Shown here in pieces: positions 46,429-55,798 of a stretch of DNA of 64,000 nt. Location: NCBI RefSeq assembly GCF_002240225.1, contig NZ_CP022584.1, positions 1,612,001 to 1,676,000 of the forward strand, in the 5' to 3' direction. Under the pieces are notes generated by a model. That model was not told where the DNA came from and searched no databases. It saw only the letters and a program-made list of their open reading frames with translations. Origin of the DNA: Paenibacillus physcomitrellae (lineage in GTDB: Bacteria > Bacillota > Bacilli > Paenibacillales > Paenibacillaceae). A program made the translations under genes and the position numbers. Each line of letters begins with the position of its first letter. The stretch's first letter is position 1.

Positions 46429-48168
46429 GTGAAATTCCATATGAATACGTTTACAAAAGTAATGGGACTTATCCTTTTGCTGCTCCTCCCTATCCTCGTC
46501 CTGTACTGGTTCTCCAACCAAACGAGCCTGCATGTCGTCACCAGCGAGGTCGAGAAATCGATGTACAAGGATTTGACCTACTTCGCCGCACAAACCGATA
46601 ACAGCGCCTCCCAGCTTTCCAAAAGCGGACTGATGATCAGCGAGGATATGAATGTGCGGACGCTTGAATTTATTGAAATCGCTTCCCTTTATGAACTGAC
46701 AAATGAAAAGCTTAGAATTGATGAGAAAATGAGGCTGATGATCGCTTCCTCCGCCTGGGATACAACGCTCAGTATCTACGCTCCGGGCACAAGTACTTAT
46801 ATCTCTTCCAATGCCTCCATTCCGTATAACAGCGATCAGATCCGCCGCAACTTCTCGCGGACCTGGCATTATACCGAAGATGTTCCGGATTATTTCCGCG
46901 GTCGTCCTCGGTTTATCCGCTACATCACTGACCCGATCGACTCCTCTTTGGACAAAGCCGCACTGCTGGTGGAGATGAGCTTTCCTGTCACCGACCTGTC
47001 CAAGGCGCTGGACCGTTTTAAAAGCGGGGGCAAAGGCGATCCGTTCTTCCTGACTCCTGAAGGCAGAAGAATAGCGGCCCAGGATGCCGATCTTGCCCTG
47101 CAGCAGGAGCTGATCGGGCAGCTGGATCCGGAGCATTTGATTCAAAAGCCCTTTACCCGTTTCACTTTATCGGGCAGTGAATATGTCGCCAGCTGTGTAT
47201 GGATGCCTGAGCTGGGCCTGTATCTCGTGGATTATATGCCGATCCAGGACGTGGTCCGTCCGATCACATCCAACAGCTATCTATTCTATGGAAGCATCTT
47301 CTTTCTGTTGATCGGCAGCACCATCGCTGCATATATCCTGTATAAGAACGTACAGGTTCCCATCCGCGAGCTGATTCGGGGGGTACGCCGGTTGCGCCGG
47401 GGCGAATACCCGACGCTGAAGGTTTTCCACCCAGGCAATGAATTCCATTTCCTCATGATCAGCTTCAACGATATGGCCAAACAGATTGAGCAGCTCATCC
47501 AAAACGTTTATCTGGAAGAGATCCGCTCCCGGGACGCCAACCTGAAACAGCTGCAGTCGCAGATCAATCCGCATTTCCTCTATAACTGCTTTACGCTGAT
47601 CCGGAGTCTGGCACGCATGGGGGAAAAAGAAACGGTGATGCAGCTGACGATGCATCTCAGCAAATATTACCGTTACACGACCCGTTCGGAGCGGACAACC
47701 GCACGGCTGGAGGAGGAGCTTGATCTGGTGTGCAGCTATCTCGCGATTCAGGCAATCAAAGTCCAGGATCTTAAATACGAGATTCAGATCGCGGACGGGT
47801 TCGAGCAGCTTGAGCTCCCCCGCCTCATTCTGCAGCCGCTGGTGGAAAATGCCGTTCTGCACGGCATTGAGCCGGCAGGAAGCGGAACGGTCCGCATTCA
47901 AGCCGGGATCGAAGACGGTCTTCATTTCATCAAGGTGACGGATGACGGAGTTGGCCTGACCGAAGACGAATGGAAATCGCTTGATTATCAGATTACGATG
48001 CCTCCGGCCGAAGACAAAGGCTGCGCCTTGTGGAACACCAGACAGCGTATGCTGCTTCAATTTGGTCCGGAAGCAGGGCTTAAAATCCAGCGCTTGAATG
48101 AGGGCGGCGTCGAGGCTTCTCTCTATTGGCCGATGGATACAACCTCGGAGCTGGATGAGGTTTCTTAA
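46429..48168 (+). CDS. YesM-type sensor histidine kinase
   Basis: A 579-residue kinase: membrane helix near residues 12-30, extracellular sensor of about 250 residues, second helix near 285-305, HAMP segment, and the YesM core with SQINPHFLYNCFTLIRSLARM (phosphoacceptor His) and the ATPase residues LVENAVLHGIEP, DDGVGLTED. GTG at 46429 was chosen for GGAGGAGG ten bases upstream; ATG at 46441 is an alternative. It is followed by the YesN-type regulator and is divergent from the importer, which it probably controls. Confidence 0.92.
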   Translation: MKFHMNTFTKVMGLILLLLLPILVLYWFSNQTSLHVVTSEVEKSMYKDLTYFAAQTDNSASQLSKSGLMISEDMNVRTLEFIEIASLYELTNEKLRIDEKMRLMIASSAWDTTLSIYAPGTSTYISSNASIPYNSDQIRRNFSRTWHYTEDVPDYFRGRPRFIRYITDPIDSSLDKAALLVEMSFPVTDLSKALDRFKSGGKGDPFFLTPEGRRIAAQDADLALQQELIGQLDPEHLIQKPFTRFTLSGSEYVASCVWMPELGLYLVDYMPIQDVVRPITSNSYLFYGSIFFLLIGSTIAAYILYKNVQVPIRELIRGVRRLRRGEYPTLKVFHPGNEFHFLMISFNDMAKQIEQLIQNVYLEEIRSRDANLKQLQSQINPHFLYNCFTLIRSLARMGEKETVMQLTMHLSKYYRYTTRSERTTARLEEELDLVCSYLAIQAIKVQDLKYEIQIADGFEQLELPRLILQPLVENAVLHGIEPAGSGTVRIQAGIEDGLHFIKVTDDGVGLTEDEWKSLDYQITMPPAEDKGCALWNTRQRMLLQFGPEAGLKIQRLNEGGVEASLYWPMDTTSELDEVS

Positions 48169-48195
48169 ATAAATAGATCTCCGGGAGGGAATGAC

Positions 48196-49863
48196 ATGCA
48201 TCAGCTGCTTATCGTTGACGATCAAACTGTGCTGGCCGATGATCTGGCCGACATGCTGCCCTGGGACACCATTGGCATTAGTGTTGTGCATAAAGCTTAT
48301 TCGGGGTCAGAAGCGCTGGAATGCCTCTATGAGCACCCCATCGACGTTGTCGTCACAGACATCCGGATGCCCGGTATGTCCGGGCTGGGGCTTATCGAAC
48401 AAATCAAGAAAAATTGGAAACACGTCAAATGCATCCTGTTGACCGGTTATGACGATTTCGAATACGCGAAGCAAGCCTTGAAGCTCAAAACGCACGATTA
48501 TCTGCTGAAGCCCGTGGAAGATGAAGAACTGATGAACACAGTCAGCAAAGCGCTGCAGGAACGCAGACGGGAATGGCAGGAAATTTCATCGATGCAGAAA
48601 GCGATGTACGCGCTGCGGGAGCAGCTGCCCAAGCTGCGGGAATACCTGCTGCTGGATCTGATCAGCGGCAAGGAAGCCGGGAACACGGCGGCCTTTGCCA
48701 AAAAGCTGGCGATGTACGAGCTGCCCGTACATCCGGGTTCGCCCTGCCGCATGCTGCTGCTGCGGCAGGAGCCACGCCCGGGCGGCGCTGACGCCGCGGA
48801 CGAAGCGCTTCTCGACTACGCGCTCACCAACATGGCCGCCGAACTGTTCGGCGACCGGATGCGGCTTTGGAGCTGCCAGGACGCAAACGGGTTCACCGTT
48901 TGCGTCCTGACGCCAAAGCCGGCGCCCGGCGCGGCTTCCGGCTCCGCCGCGGAAGCCGCGCAAGGGCAGCAGCCGTCAGCCGTAGAGCTGGACGGCTGGC
49001 TGGAGACGCAGGCCGTGCAGCTGCAGCATGCGGCCAAGACCTACCTGCGCACGGGCGTATCCGTGCTCGCCAGCAAGAGCGGCCAATTCCCCGGGGACAT
49101 CGCTTCGATGTACCGGTCGTCCTTGGCCGGCTTCCGTCACTTCATCGGCAGCGACAGCGAGCTGTTCGTGTCGCTGGCCCGCGAGCCCGACCGCGGCGAA
49201 CCGCGGCTGCTCGGCGAGCTGTACCGCGCGCCGAACCTGGGCACGTTGCTGGAGCTTGGCCAGTGGGAAGCGGCGGAGCAGAAAGCAGATGCTATTTTCC
49301 GGGAGCTTGAGGAGGACTGGTTTGGCTCGCAGGAGCACATCCTCGAAAGCTACCTGGCTATTGCTTCTTCAATCGCCGGGCTGATCCACCGCACCAAAAA
49401 GTGGCTGGCCGACACGATCGGTGAGGATTTCTATGCGGTCGCCAGCAGGCAGCCGATCCAAACTGCAGAAGAGCTGCGGCAGTGGACACAGCGGGTAATG
49501 GAGCATTATCGCCGTTCCGTCAGCGGCGTCGAAAGAGATTCGCGGTCGGTCATTATCCGTAAAGTGCAAGATTTTATTGCGGAGCATCCGGACAGCGCTT
49601 CCCTGCAGACCATCTCGGCTCATGTCTACCTCAATCCCTCCTATCTGTCCAAAATCTATAAGCTGGAAACCGGCGAGGGCATCAGCGAATATATTTTGCG
49701 CGTCCGGATGGAGAAAGCAGCCGTGCTGCTTGAGCAGTCCCAGGACAAAATTTATGAAATCTCCGAATCGCTTGGCTACCAGAAACCAAGCTATTTCATT
49801 CAGCTGTTCCGCAAGCATTTCGGCCTTACGCCTCAGGAGTACAGGAATAAGCTGGGGGTTTAG
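48196..49863 (+). CDS. YesN-type AraC response regulator
   Basis: A 555-residue regulator: receiver domain (LIVDDQTVLADDLADM, phosphoacceptor in VVVTDIRMPGMSG, YLLKPVEDEE), a middle region of about 310 residues, and a C-terminal AraC DNA-binding domain (SLQTISAHVYLNPSYLSKIYKLETGEGISEYI, IYEISESLGYQKPSYFIQLFRKHFGLTPQEYR). It is the partner of the kinase 27 bases upstream. The coding stretch 48740-49260 is markedly richer in G+C than the flanks and encodes an Ala-rich region (GAASGSAAEAAQG). Confidence 0.92.
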   Translation: MHQLLIVDDQTVLADDLADMLPWDTIGISVVHKAYSGSEALECLYEHPIDVVVTDIRMPGMSGLGLIEQIKKNWKHVKCILLTGYDDFEYAKQALKLKTHDYLLKPVEDEELMNTVSKALQERRREWQEISSMQKAMYALREQLPKLREYLLLDLISGKEAGNTAAFAKKLAMYELPVHPGSPCRMLLLRQEPRPGGADAADEALLDYALTNMAAELFGDRMRLWSCQDANGFTVCVLTPKPAPGAASGSAAEAAQGQQPSAVELDGWLETQAVQLQHAAKTYLRTGVSVLASKSGQFPGDIASMYRSSLAGFRHFIGSDSELFVSLAREPDRGEPRLLGELYRAPNLGTLLELGQWEAAEQKADAIFRELEEDWFGSQEHILESYLAIASSIAGLIHRTKKWLADTIGEDFYAVASRQPIQTAEELRQWTQRVMEHYRRSVSGVERDSRSVIIRKVQDFIAEHPDSASLQTISAHVYLNPSYLSKIYKLETGEGISEYILRVRMEKAAVLLEQSQDKIYEISESLGYQKPSYFIQLFRKHFGLTPQEYRNKLGV

Positions 49864-49920
49864 GCTGAAGAGACTGATTCGAATTGACCGATACCGTGGA
49901 AAAAATGGATCCCGCATCAG

Positions 49921-49971
49921 AAAAAAACGGCCAGACGTTGTTATAAGACTTCAGGCCGTTTCTTTTTTTAA
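49921..49971. terminator. Terminator between the YesN gene and the amino-acid permease gene
   Basis: AAACGGCC and GGCCGTTT flanked by A and T runs; works for both convergent genes. Confidence 0.75.
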
Positions 49972-50029
49972 GAAAACTTTTATTGATTATTAAGCGATTC
50001 GAGCGATTCGGGTAATTCGGGCAGCTCGT

Positions 50030-51346
50030 TTAATCCAGCTCCCCTTCCCGGCTTCCTTCTCCCGAATGGCGGAGCCTTCCGGGTGTAGCAGCTTTTCTAC
50101 TTTGACTTCGTTTGACCAGCCAAAACAGCACTACGATCAGCAGCGGATACAGAAACGCCCAACCTACAAAAGGAAACACGACCGCCGTACAAAGAAAAGA
50201 AACCCACGACAAAACTACGCCCCACCTGCTGCCTTTTAACAAGATGATGCCCGCCGCGCAGCCGCCCAGGTAGGTCAAGATAAAGGAAGCATTCGGCAGT
50301 TGAATCAGGAACGTAAGTGAAAGGGTCCCGCTGCCATACAGCACCATAATTCCTGCGAAACAAATAGCTAAAAAGACCAGACCTCCTACCGGAGTCTTAT
50401 ATTTGACGGACAAACGGCCCATCCAGCGCGGGGCTTCACCCTGACGGGACAACGCGTAAGCCAGACGGGAAGCCGCACCTGCGTAAGCAATAATGGTAGC
50501 CGTACAAATAAATACGCCCGTAAGCCCGGCGACAACGCCGCCCCAATGACCAAACAGCCGGCTGATCGCCCAAATCATGGAGACGTCAGACCCGCCTTTC
50601 AGATAACTTTGAGTGCCTACGGTGGCCAAGGCGGTCAGGAAATATAAAAGGCCGACGGCTATGGCCGCGATCATTACTCCTTTTACGGCGGTGCGCTGGG
50701 GGTCCACAAATTCTTCCGACAAATGCGAGACGGCCTCCCAGCCGATGAAACACCAGAATAACATTGCGGCAGACTGGCCGACGCTGATCCAGCCATGCGG
50801 GGCAAACGGGGTAAAATGGGACGGCTCCATCGACGGCAGAGAGGCCGCAATCGCCAGCACCAGAACTGCCGCAATCGAAATGACGACGGCTACCTGAATA
50901 CTTCCTGCCACCTTCATGCCGGTCACATTAATCCAAAGCCCGATCAGCAGCATAAGCGAAGCGATGAGAACTCGGGCAGGTTCACCCCAACCCATAGCCG
51001 CCGTTAAATAACCGGCTCCAGTTAATGCCGCTACAGGGGCGCCGATCGGTACCGACATCAGGAAAAACCAGCCGACCAGTGCCCCGGCCTTGGGGCCATA
51101 AGCCATCGTTACAAAATGGGATACGCCGCCGGCATTCGGATATTTGGCTGACAGAAGCCCCATAGATAAAGCCATCGGCAGCACCAGCAGGGTCATGAAT
51201 CCCCAAGCGAGCAGGGACGCTGGTCCCGACAGCTCCGCTGCCAGTCCGGGTACGATCAGGACGCCTGATCCCAAGACGGCGCCCGCATATAAAGCTGCCG
51301 CCTGCGGCAGTTTGATTGTTTTTTGAAGTGAACCTGAATTTTCCAT
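50030..51346 (-). CDS. APC-superfamily amino-acid transporter (YjeH-like)
   Basis: A 438-residue protein with about 12 membrane helices. AGAVLGSGVLIVPGLAAELSGPASLLAW is the APC family signature in helix 1, and FWCFIGWEAVSHLSEEF in helix 6 is typical. The YjeH subgroup exports methionine and branched-chain amino acids in Escherichia coli; whether this one imports or exports is not evident. The last 35 residues are basic and polar. It is divergent from a LysR gene, its likely regulator. Confidence 0.85.
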   Translation of the reverse strand: MENSGSLQKTIKLPQAAALYAGAVLGSGVLIVPGLAAELSGPASLLAWGFMTLLVLPMALSMGLLSAKYPNAGGVSHFVTMAYGPKAGALVGWFFLMSVPIGAPVAALTGAGYLTAAMGWGEPARVLIASLMLLIGLWINVTGMKVAGSIQVAVVISIAAVLVLAIAASLPSMEPSHFTPFAPHGWISVGQSAAMLFWCFIGWEAVSHLSEEFVDPQRTAVKGVMIAAIAVGLLYFLTALATVGTQSYLKGGSDVSMIWAISRLFGHWGGVVAGLTGVFICTATIIAYAGAASRLAYALSRQGEAPRWMGRLSVKYKTPVGGLVFLAICFAGIMVLYGSGTLSLTFLIQLPNASFILTYLGGCAAGIILLKGSRWGVVLSWVSFLCTAVVFPFVGWAFLYPLLIVVLFWLVKRSQSRKAATPGRLRHSGEGSREGELD

Positions 51347-51434
51347 CTAGCTTTGCACACACTCCATCTTGTCTTTTTCTATATCGTAACAGATAATAGA
51401 TCCATCGAAGAAACGGAAATATCGAATAATAATC

Positions 51435-51449
51435 ATCGAAAATTTCGAT
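51435..51449. promoter_or_regulatory. Likely LysR operator (T-N11-A palindrome)
   Basis: ATCGAAAATTTCGAT is a palindrome with arms of seven bases around a single central base and contains the T-N11-A motif recognised by LysR proteins. Related partial copies (ATCGAA and TATCGA, about 51403-51426) lie next to it. It is 28 bases before the LysR start and between the two divergent genes. Confidence 0.65.
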
Positions 51450-51476
51450 AAGAGAAGAAGGAAGGAGGAAACCAAA

Positions 51477-52478
51477 GTGGAATCCCGGCATTTGCTTACC
51501 TTTTTGACCGTAGTGGAAGCGGGCAGCTTCACCAAAGCAGCGCTTAAGCTCGGCTACGCCCAGTCCAGCATTACCTCTCAGATTCAGGCGCTGGAAACGG
51601 AGCTTGAGGTCCCTCTGTTCGACCGGATCGGCAAAAAAATCAAAGTGACCGACGCCGGACGGCGTCTGCTTCCTTACGCGCAGGAAATTTCCAAAATGCA
51701 CACTTTGGCCAAAGATGCGCTGCGCTCCCATGAAGAAATCAGCGGCACCTTAACCATCGGGTCTCCCGAATCCTTGGCGGCTTTCCGGCTGCCCGGCATC
51801 ATCCGCGAATACAGGCAAAACTTTCCTCAGGTTAAAATTATGCTGAAACCCGGCTTGTGCTGGGAAATGACCTCTATGGTGCAGAACGGCGAGCTTGATC
51901 TGGCGTTTCTGCTCCAGCCCGCCGAGGAAACCAAAGATCTCGAGCTCGAAATCCTTGTTCAGGAACAGATGGCGCTGGTCGCCCCTGCCGGCCATCCGCT
52001 GGCAGATCATGGGCTTGTTACACCGTCCGACTTAAAGCACGAAACGCTGCTTTATACGGAACCGGGCTGCACCTACCGGACCTTGTTTGAACGCCAGTTG
52101 AACAACCAGGGCGTCTTCCCAGAGCAGAAGCTGGAATTTTGGAGTATTGAAGCGATCAAGCAATGCGTGATGGCTGGGCTCGGCCTCTCCCTGCTCCCGC
52201 AGATCAGTGTCCATCAAGAGCTGGCGGAGGGGAAACTTGTTAAGCTCGAATGGGATGACCGTCCGCTGCGGCTGTCTACGCAAATGGTGGTTCACAAGAA
52301 GAAATGGAAATCGCCGGCGCTGGAGGCCTTCCTCGAGATCGCCAAACGGCATGGCGCCGCTTGGCGTGAAGAAGAAACGTTATATGGATTAGGGCATGAC
52401 CTCAACCATAACCTGCATGGAAACCTGAGCGAGAACATGAATAAGAACAGGAATGAGAATTTGGAGGAAACCATTTAG
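51477..52478 (+). CDS. LysR-family transcriptional regulator with Asn-rich tail
   Basis: A 333-residue LysR protein: N-terminal helix-turn-helix (SFTKAALKLGYAQSSITSQIQALE) and substrate-binding domain (GTLTIGSPESLAAFRLP..., AIKQCVMAGLGLSLLPQISV). GTG start with GGAGG eight bases upstream. The normal domain ends near residue 305; after it comes an unusual tail rich in Asn, His, Leu and Glu (LNHNLHGNLSENMNKNRNE). The tail has no LysR counterpart that I know. It probably regulates the divergent amino-acid transporter. Confidence 0.9.
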   Translation: MESRHLLTFLTVVEAGSFTKAALKLGYAQSSITSQIQALETELEVPLFDRIGKKIKVTDAGRRLLPYAQEISKMHTLAKDALRSHEEISGTLTIGSPESLAAFRLPGIIREYRQNFPQVKIMLKPGLCWEMTSMVQNGELDLAFLLQPAEETKDLELEILVQEQMALVAPAGHPLADHGLVTPSDLKHETLLYTEPGCTYRTLFERQLNNQGVFPEQKLEFWSIEAIKQCVMAGLGLSLLPQISVHQELAEGKLVKLEWDDRPLRLSTQMVVHKKKWKSPALEAFLEIAKRHGAAWREEETLYGLGHDLNHNLHGNLSENMNKNRNENLEETI

Positions 52479-52500
52479 GAGACCCTGGTGCCACCAGGAC

Positions 52501-52540
52501 GGCAAACAGGAGCCGGAGGAAATTCCGGCTCCTGTTTGCC
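52501..52540. terminator. Long perfect inverted repeat between LysR and GH127 genes
   Basis: Seventeen-base perfect arms (GGCAAACAGGAGCCGGA and its complement) with a 6-base loop, preceded by a second hairpin (CCTGGT/ACCAGG). Convergent genes on both sides suggest termination, although the T run is poor. Confidence 0.65.
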
Positions 52541-52570
52541 CGCTTGTCTCTTGTTGTTCAAATAGGGTGA

Positions 52571-54715
52571 CTATTCCCTGATCCACACCAGCATTTCCCC
52601 CGGCTTCCGGTTGCCCCAAAGCGTATAAGGCACGGCGGTCAGCTTTTGCGGCTTGACCGCGGCCGGAGTGGAGCGGTACAGACTGTCTTCATCTTTGTTC
52701 ACGTTGTTTATCCGGTCGTTTTTCTCGTAATCTTCCTCACCCTTGTTCCCGGTCCAATCCCCGTTCTCGTCCCTGTTCCCGTTCTTCTTCCCGCTTTCAT
52801 TCCGCCCCTGAGTCAACGCCCCGCTGCCGGCTGCCTGACCAGCCTCAAGCCGCCAGCCGTCCGCCTCGAGCAGAACGGCACCTTCCAGGACATCCCCCAT
52901 TCCCGCCGCTTCACGGATCTCCGCTTCTCTTGGCAGGCTGAGGGCAGGCAGTAAAGCGCCGTTGTCTGTCTCTTCCAAGCAGTAGATCAGCGGTCCTCTT
53001 TGCAGGGCAACTTTTCCGGCATCCGCTCTCGCTTGCGGATTTGCATAGATGCGCTGCGGCCGCATATCGAGCGAAACAGCGAATTGGTCCCCTTCCTGCC
53101 AATCCCGTTCCAAGTAAGCGTAACCGTCACGAATCTCCGGGATAACCGGCTTATCGTTTAACGTAAATACTGTGGCATGGGACCAAGACGGTACCCGCAG
53201 CGCCAAGGTAAATCGTCCGCTGCCTTCCCTGTCGCTGACGGTCAGCCTGGCCTCTCCCTGCCAAGGCAGGCTGCTGTCCAGCTTAATGACAGCCTGGGCG
53301 GCGGCTTGATCATCCCCGCCGAACGCCACCCGCGTTTCGCTGCCGATATACAGATGCACGTACAACGTGTCTTCGCCCGCCGTAAATACATACTGGCCAA
53401 GGGAGGACAGGAGACGGGTAATGTTGGGCGGGCAGCAAGCGCAGCCGTACCATTGCTGCCGGACTGGTTTGACATGGTGTCTGCCCGGATTCTGTTCGCT
53501 GGCTTTCGGCCATACCTCCATTGGGTTAACATAGAAATAATGTTTGCCGTCCCTCGCAATCCCCGCTGTTACCGTATTATATAAAGCCCGCTCCAACACA
53601 TCGGCGTATTCGCCGTTCATCTCCAGCCGCAGCATACGGCTTGCAAAAAAGATCAGACCGATCGAAGCGCAGGTTTCGGAATAGTTTGTGTCGTTGGGCA
53701 AGTCATAATCAAACGTAAAAGCTTCGCCGTGATGCGTTGAACCAATGCTTCCGTTGATATACATCTGCTTGCGGACCGTATTGCGCCATAACCGGCGGCA
53801 GGCCTCCAGGAGGGTTTCATCCCCGGTATGTCCGGCCAGGTCCGCCATGGCGGTGTACATATAAACCGCTCTGACCGCATGACCCGCTGCGGACTCCTGC
53901 TCCCGGACCGGCTTATGCGCCTGGAAGTAAGCCAGATCCGGAGGATTCTGCTGGACAACGCCCGGCGTCCAATGCGAGGTCCTGCCGCGCTGCTCCCATT
54001 CCTTGTGGAAAAAGCTCGGCTGCCGCCCTCTTTCCTCAATAAAATACAAGCTCAGATTTAAATAACGTTCTTCCCCTGTTGCCTCATAAAGCTTCACAAG
54101 CGCAAGCTCGATTTCCTGATGGCCGTCGTAGCCGCGAATTTGTCCTTCGCCGGTTCCAAATACGCTAGAAATGTAATCAGCCATCCGTTTTGCCACGTCC
54201 AGCAGCCTGGTTTTGCCGGTGCCCCGGTAATACGCAACAGCAGCTTCAATCATATGGCCCGAGCAGTAAAGCTCATGGCATTCAGTCAGATTGGTCCATC
54301 TTGCACCCGGCTCTGCCACCGTAAAATACGTATTGAGATACCCGTCCTCTTGTTGAGCGGAGGCAATAAGGTCAATGAGTTCATCAGCTTCGCGCTCCAG
54401 ATCCTCATCCGGTTTGACGGCCAGCGAATAACCGACGGCTTCCAGCCATTTGTACAGATCGCTGTCCTGAAAAACCATCCCCCCGAATGAGCCCTTCTCA
54501 AACCCGGCGGCAATCCGGAAATTGGCGACCGCATAACTCGGTTCGGCTCCCGGGATCCGGTCATTAAGCGCTTCCAATTGATAAGGGATTACGGTATCCC
54601 TGACCAGATCCAGATAAGGAGTCCAGTAGGGATCGTTGATTTGGACGGACCGCAGCTCCAAAGGACGGCTAGAGTGGGCGGCAGCGGCGGTTACACGTTT
54701 GAATTCGTTGTTCAT
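52571..54715 (-). CDS. GH127 beta-L-arabinofuranosidase
   Basis: A 714-residue cytoplasmic enzyme of the HypBA1 family. The catalytic and zinc-binding site is visible: paired Cys in YGCACCPPNITR, and the expected Glu region TFDYDLPNDTNYSETCASIG. It begins near residue 18 with LRSVQINDPYWTPYLDLVRDTVIPYQLEALND, standard for the family. ATG at 54715 has GGAG nine bases upstream. Near the C terminus, an extra low-complexity segment of about 50 residues rich in Asn, Lys, Glu and Gly interrupts the last beta domain before LTAVPYTLWGNRKPGEMLVW. The enzyme releases L-arabinose from beta-arabinofuranosides. It is divergent from an AraC regulator. Confidence 0.92.
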   Translation of the reverse strand: MNNEFKRVTAAAAHSSRPLELRSVQINDPYWTPYLDLVRDTVIPYQLEALNDRIPGAEPSYAVANFRIAAGFEKGSFGGMVFQDSDLYKWLEAVGYSLAVKPDEDLEREADELIDLIASAQQEDGYLNTYFTVAEPGARWTNLTECHELYCSGHMIEAAVAYYRGTGKTRLLDVAKRMADYISSVFGTGEGQIRGYDGHQEIELALVKLYEATGEERYLNLSLYFIEERGRQPSFFHKEWEQRGRTSHWTPGVVQQNPPDLAYFQAHKPVREQESAAGHAVRAVYMYTAMADLAGHTGDETLLEACRRLWRNTVRKQMYINGSIGSTHHGEAFTFDYDLPNDTNYSETCASIGLIFFASRMLRLEMNGEYADVLERALYNTVTAGIARDGKHYFYVNPMEVWPKASEQNPGRHHVKPVRQQWYGCACCPPNITRLLSSLGQYVFTAGEDTLYVHLYIGSETRVAFGGDDQAAAQAVIKLDSSLPWQGEARLTVSDREGSGRFTLALRVPSWSHATVFTLNDKPVIPEIRDGYAYLERDWQEGDQFAVSLDMRPQRIYANPQARADAGKVALQRGPLIYCLEETDNGALLPALSLPREAEIREAAGMGDVLEGAVLLEADGWRLEAGQAAGSGALTQGRNESGKKNGNRDENGDWTGNKGEEDYEKNDRINNVNKDEDSLYRSTPAAVKPQKLTAVPYTLWGNRKPGEMLVWIRE

Positions 54716-54894
54716 GACATCACGCTCCATCGTTCGGATTGGACAGGAACCGGTCACGCGGCAAAGCAGAGACAATCCGGCTAAATCCGGTCATGCTGGA
54801 TCAGAAGCTGTTCCATCACGGTTAAACTTCCCGGCAAGGTTCCTTATATCTCCATACTAATGAAAAAAAGCGTACTTGTCGGTAGAGGTTCTTG

Positions 54895-54900
54895 TATAAT
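54895..54900 (+). promoter_or_regulatory. -10 element of the AraC gene promoter
   Basis: A consensus TATAAT stands 45 bases before the AraC start. No good -35 lies 17 bases upstream, which suits a promoter that needs an activator. Confidence 0.35.
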
Positions 54901-54945
54901 AAGTGTCAAAAAATGACCTTCTATCTGCAGCGAAGGAGGATTATC

Positions 54946-55767
54946 ATGTTTCCTTTATATTGGGGAAAACCTTATCAGCTCCGCATGGGCGGACAATTCA
55001 TGTCCGATGGGCATTGGTCGCATATGGACAGGACCATTGAGGATTATGAGCTGATTATCGGCGTATCCGGCGTTGTTTTTCTTGAAGCGGACGGGCTTAT
55101 GTACGAGGTGAAAGCCGGGGATATGCTCCTTCTGGAGCCCGGAGTAAGACACCGCGGCTACAGGCTTTCGCTGCCGGGGGTTTCTTTCTATTGGTTTCAT
55201 TTTCTGATTCCGGATGAGGCCAAGCCAGCCAGCGGGAGCCCGGATAGTCAGATCCCGCAATATGCGAGCTGCCCGAATCCCGGGCGAATCCATATCCTGG
55301 CCCGGCAGCTGCTGCACTCGGCCAATGGAGGCAACCAGATCCGTGCGGCCGGGGACTATTTTCTGACCTCGCTGCTGATTGAGCTAGCTGAACAGCTGCA
55401 GAATTCCAGCGGCCTCGAGGCCCTTGATCCCCAGCTGCCGAAGCTGCTGGAATGGACTCGGATTCATGCGCTCGAGCCCGATATTTCCGTTGAGCGGATT
55501 GCCTTGCAAATGGGCTATAACAAGGACTACCTGTCGCGGATGTTCAAGCGGAGGTTTGGCTCCGGCCTGCTCCGGCATATTCACCAGCTGAAGCTTGAAG
55601 CAGCCAAGGAACTGCTGACCGGCACCCCCTTGCACGTCAAAGAGGTAGCCGCAAAGGTCGGCATACAGGACGACAAGCAGTTTGCCAAATGGTTCAAACG
55701 GCTTGAGGGCGTAACGCCAACCGAATACCGGAAAGCTTTTACACAGACCCGTCTGAATAACAGCTGA
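54946..55767 (+). CDS. AraC-family transcriptional regulator
   Basis: A 273-residue regulator with an N-terminal cupin sugar-sensing domain (MYEVKAGDMLLLEPGVRHRGYR) and a C-terminal AraC double helix-turn-helix (ISVERIALQMGYNKDYLSRMFKRRFGSGLLRHIHQLKLEAAKELL). ATG at 54946 follows AAGGAGG; earlier start codons would translate the promoter. It is divergent from the arabinofuranosidase gene, its likely target. Confidence 0.92.
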   Translation: MFPLYWGKPYQLRMGGQFMSDGHWSHMDRTIEDYELIIGVSGVVFLEADGLMYEVKAGDMLLLEPGVRHRGYRLSLPGVSFYWFHFLIPDEAKPASGSPDSQIPQYASCPNPGRIHILARQLLHSANGGNQIRAAGDYFLTSLLIELAEQLQNSSGLEALDPQLPKLLEWTRIHALEPDISVERIALQMGYNKDYLSRMFKRRFGSGLLRHIHQLKLEAAKELLTGTPLHVKEVAAKVGIQDDKQFAKWFKRLEGVTPTEYRKAFTQTRLNNS

Positions 55768-55798
55768 ACCTTGGAAGTCCGAACTGAGATAAGCCCAT

